Positions 5,392-6,541 of a DNA stretch of 6,541 bases are shown here, piece by piece; the stretch's first letter is position 1; each line of letters begins with the position of its first letter. A program made the translations under genes and the position numbers. Origin of the DNA: Afipia sp. (GTDB lineage: Bacteria; Pseudomonadota; Alphaproteobacteria; Rhizobiales; Xanthobacteraceae); NCBI GenBank assembly GCA_020056155.1, contig JAGVII010000190.1, forward strand, positions 1 through 6,541, written 5' to 3'. Below the pieces are notes generated by a model. The model saw only the letters and a list, made by a program, of their open reading frames with translations. It ran no database searches and was not told where the DNA came from.

Positions 5392-6541
5392 TTACTCGGC
5401 CGCCGACATGCGGTCGAGTTCGAGTACCTGCCGCTCGAACAGCGAGCGGTAGATGCCTCCGGGACGCCGGGCGAGCGACGCATGCGTCCCCTCCTCGGCG
5501 ATCCGGCCCCGGTCGAACACCAGGATGCGGTCGAGGCTGCGCACTGTGGACAGCCGGTGCGCGATCACGATCGCGGTGCGGCCCTGAATCAGGCGGTCCA
5601 TCGCCTCCTGAATCAAGGCCTCCGATTCCGAATCGAGGCTCGAGGTGGCCTCGTCCAGAATCAGGATCGGCGCGTCGGCGAGGAAGGCGCGCGCCAACGC
5701 CACGCGCTGACGTTCGCCGCCCGACAGCTTCACGCCGCGCTCGCCCACCAGCGTCTCGTAGCGCTTCGGCAGCCGCATGATGAAGTCATGGGCGTTGGCA
5801 AGCCGTGCCGCTTCCTCGATCTGCGCCATGGTCGCACCCGGCCGCGCATAGCCGATGTTCTCGGCCAGCGAGCGGTGAAACAGGGTCGGCTCCTGCTGCA
5901 CGATGGCGATCTGACTGCGCAGCGATTGCTGCGTCGCCTTCGCGACATCCTGCCCGTCGATCAGCACGCGTCCGCCGGTCGCGTCGTACAGCCGCTGCAC
6001 CAGCTTGACGAACGTGGTCTTTCCGGAGCCCGAGCGGCCCACCAGACCGACGCGCTCGCCCGGCCTGATGTTGACCGCAAGCCGGTCGTACAACGGCGTG
6101 TCGTGCCCGCGATAATGGAACGTCACATCGTCGAACACGATGCCGCCGCCCGCGACCTTCATCGGCACGGCGTCCGGCGCGTCGGCAATGCCGATGGCCT
6201 CGTCGTGGATCGCGACCAGTTCCTCCATGTCGTTCACCGAACGCTGGAGGTGGCTGATGTGCTGACCGATGTCGCCGAGATAGCCGTGAATGACGAAGTA
6301 GGTCGTCACCACGTAGGTCACCTCGCCCGGTGTCGCACGGCCCGCCAGCCACAGAAGCAGCACGCCGCCGATCACACAGGCGCTCATCACGACCAGCACC
6401 GCGTTCTGCGCGATGCCGACATAGGTGTAACGCAGCCAGGTTCGTCCGGCTCGGCGGCGCCACTTGCCGACCACGCCGGCAAGCCGCGCATCTTCACGGT
6501 TCTCCGCGCCGAACGACTTCACCACTGCGTTGCACGTCAAC
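5392..6541 (-). CDS. ABC exporter, fused membrane and ATP-binding domains (partial, N-terminus off the window)
   Basis: This is the C-terminal part of a type I ABC exporter half-transporter, an inner-membrane pump driven by ATP. About 382 codons are visible. Family members usually have about 580-620 residues, so roughly the first 200 lie beyond base 6541. The leading TTG at 6540 is internal: the segment NAVVKSFGAE is a typical cytoplasmic loop of such exporters. Two last membrane helices are visible (NAVLVVMSACVIGGVLLLWL and EVTYVVTTYFVIHGYLG). The nucleotide-binding domain is complete: Walker A GRSGSGKTT (6013-6039), Q-loop IVQQEPTLF, signature LSGGERQR (near 5701-5727, Glu in place of the usual Gln), Walker B ILILDEATSSLD (about 5650), and H-loop IAHRLST with its His at 5557-5559. 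The ATPase should be active as a dimer. The substrate cannot be read from this part; MsbA-, MdlB- or Atm1-like lipid, drug or thiol export are all possible. It is probably a separate unit from the fecR-cyclase operon. Confidence 0.93.
   Translation of the reverse strand, partial: LTCNAVVKSFGAENREDARLAGVVGKWRRRAGRTWLRYTYVGIAQNAVLVVMSACVIGGVLLLWLAGRATPGEVTYVVTTYFVIHGYLGDIGQHISHLQRSVNDMEELVAIHDEAIGIADAPDAVPMKVAGGGIVFDDVTFHYRGHDTPLYDRLAVNIRPGERVGLVGRSGSGKTTFVKLVQRLYDATGGRVLIDGQDVAKATQQSLRSQIAIVQQEPTLFHRSLAENIGYARPGATMAQIEEAARLANAHDFIMRLPKRYETLVGERGVKLSGGERQRVALARAFLADAPILILDEATSSLDSESEALIQEAMDRLIQGRTAIVIAHRLSTVRSLDRILVFDRGRIAEEGTHASLARRPGGIYRSLFERQVLELDRMSAAE

Overview
The window is high-GC chromosomal DNA from an alphaproteobacterium. 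It most resembles the Bradyrhizobium / Rhodopseudomonas / Nitrobacter / Afipia group (Nitrobacteraceae). This rests on an alphaproteobacterial class A RNase P RNA, an AmpD-type amidase of a kind I recall from that group, a FecR/CHASE2-cyclase pair, and an intergenic palindrome like those scattered through these genomes. The family-level placement is inference, made without any database search.

Layout on the + strand: a zinc N-acetylmuramoyl-L-alanine amidase with a C-terminal peptidoglycan-binding domain (119-895) is followed at once by rnpB, the RNase P RNA (about 927-1357). A hairpin at 1364-1395 closes that unit. Next comes a membrane-anchored protein with a Lys/Glu/Ala tandem repeat, an Ig-like domain and a C-terminal LysM domain (1514-2425).

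Layout on the - strand: a secreted FecR-domain protein (4932-4393) and a CHASE2 class III nucleotide cyclase (4387-2501) form a two-gene operon with a 5-base gap. The operon converges on the LysM gene. Upstream of it lies a 459-base non-coding stretch (4933-5391) with several inverted repeats, including an extragenic palindrome. Beyond that is the C-terminal part of a type I ABC exporter (5392-6541), cut by the window edge.

How the genes fit together: apart from rnpB and the ABC exporter, the genes concern the cell envelope. The amidase handles (anhydro)muropeptides, the LysM protein probably binds peptidoglycan, and the FecR/CHASE2-cyclase pair looks like a periplasm-to-cytoplasm sensor that makes a cyclic nucleotide. 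The most notable detail is in the cyclase. The metal-binding aspartates and transition-state Asn/Arg are present, but the lysine that normally reads the purine base is a serine. The FecR partner also carries an EF-hand-like acidic loop. I see no mobile element, tRNA or CRISPR array.
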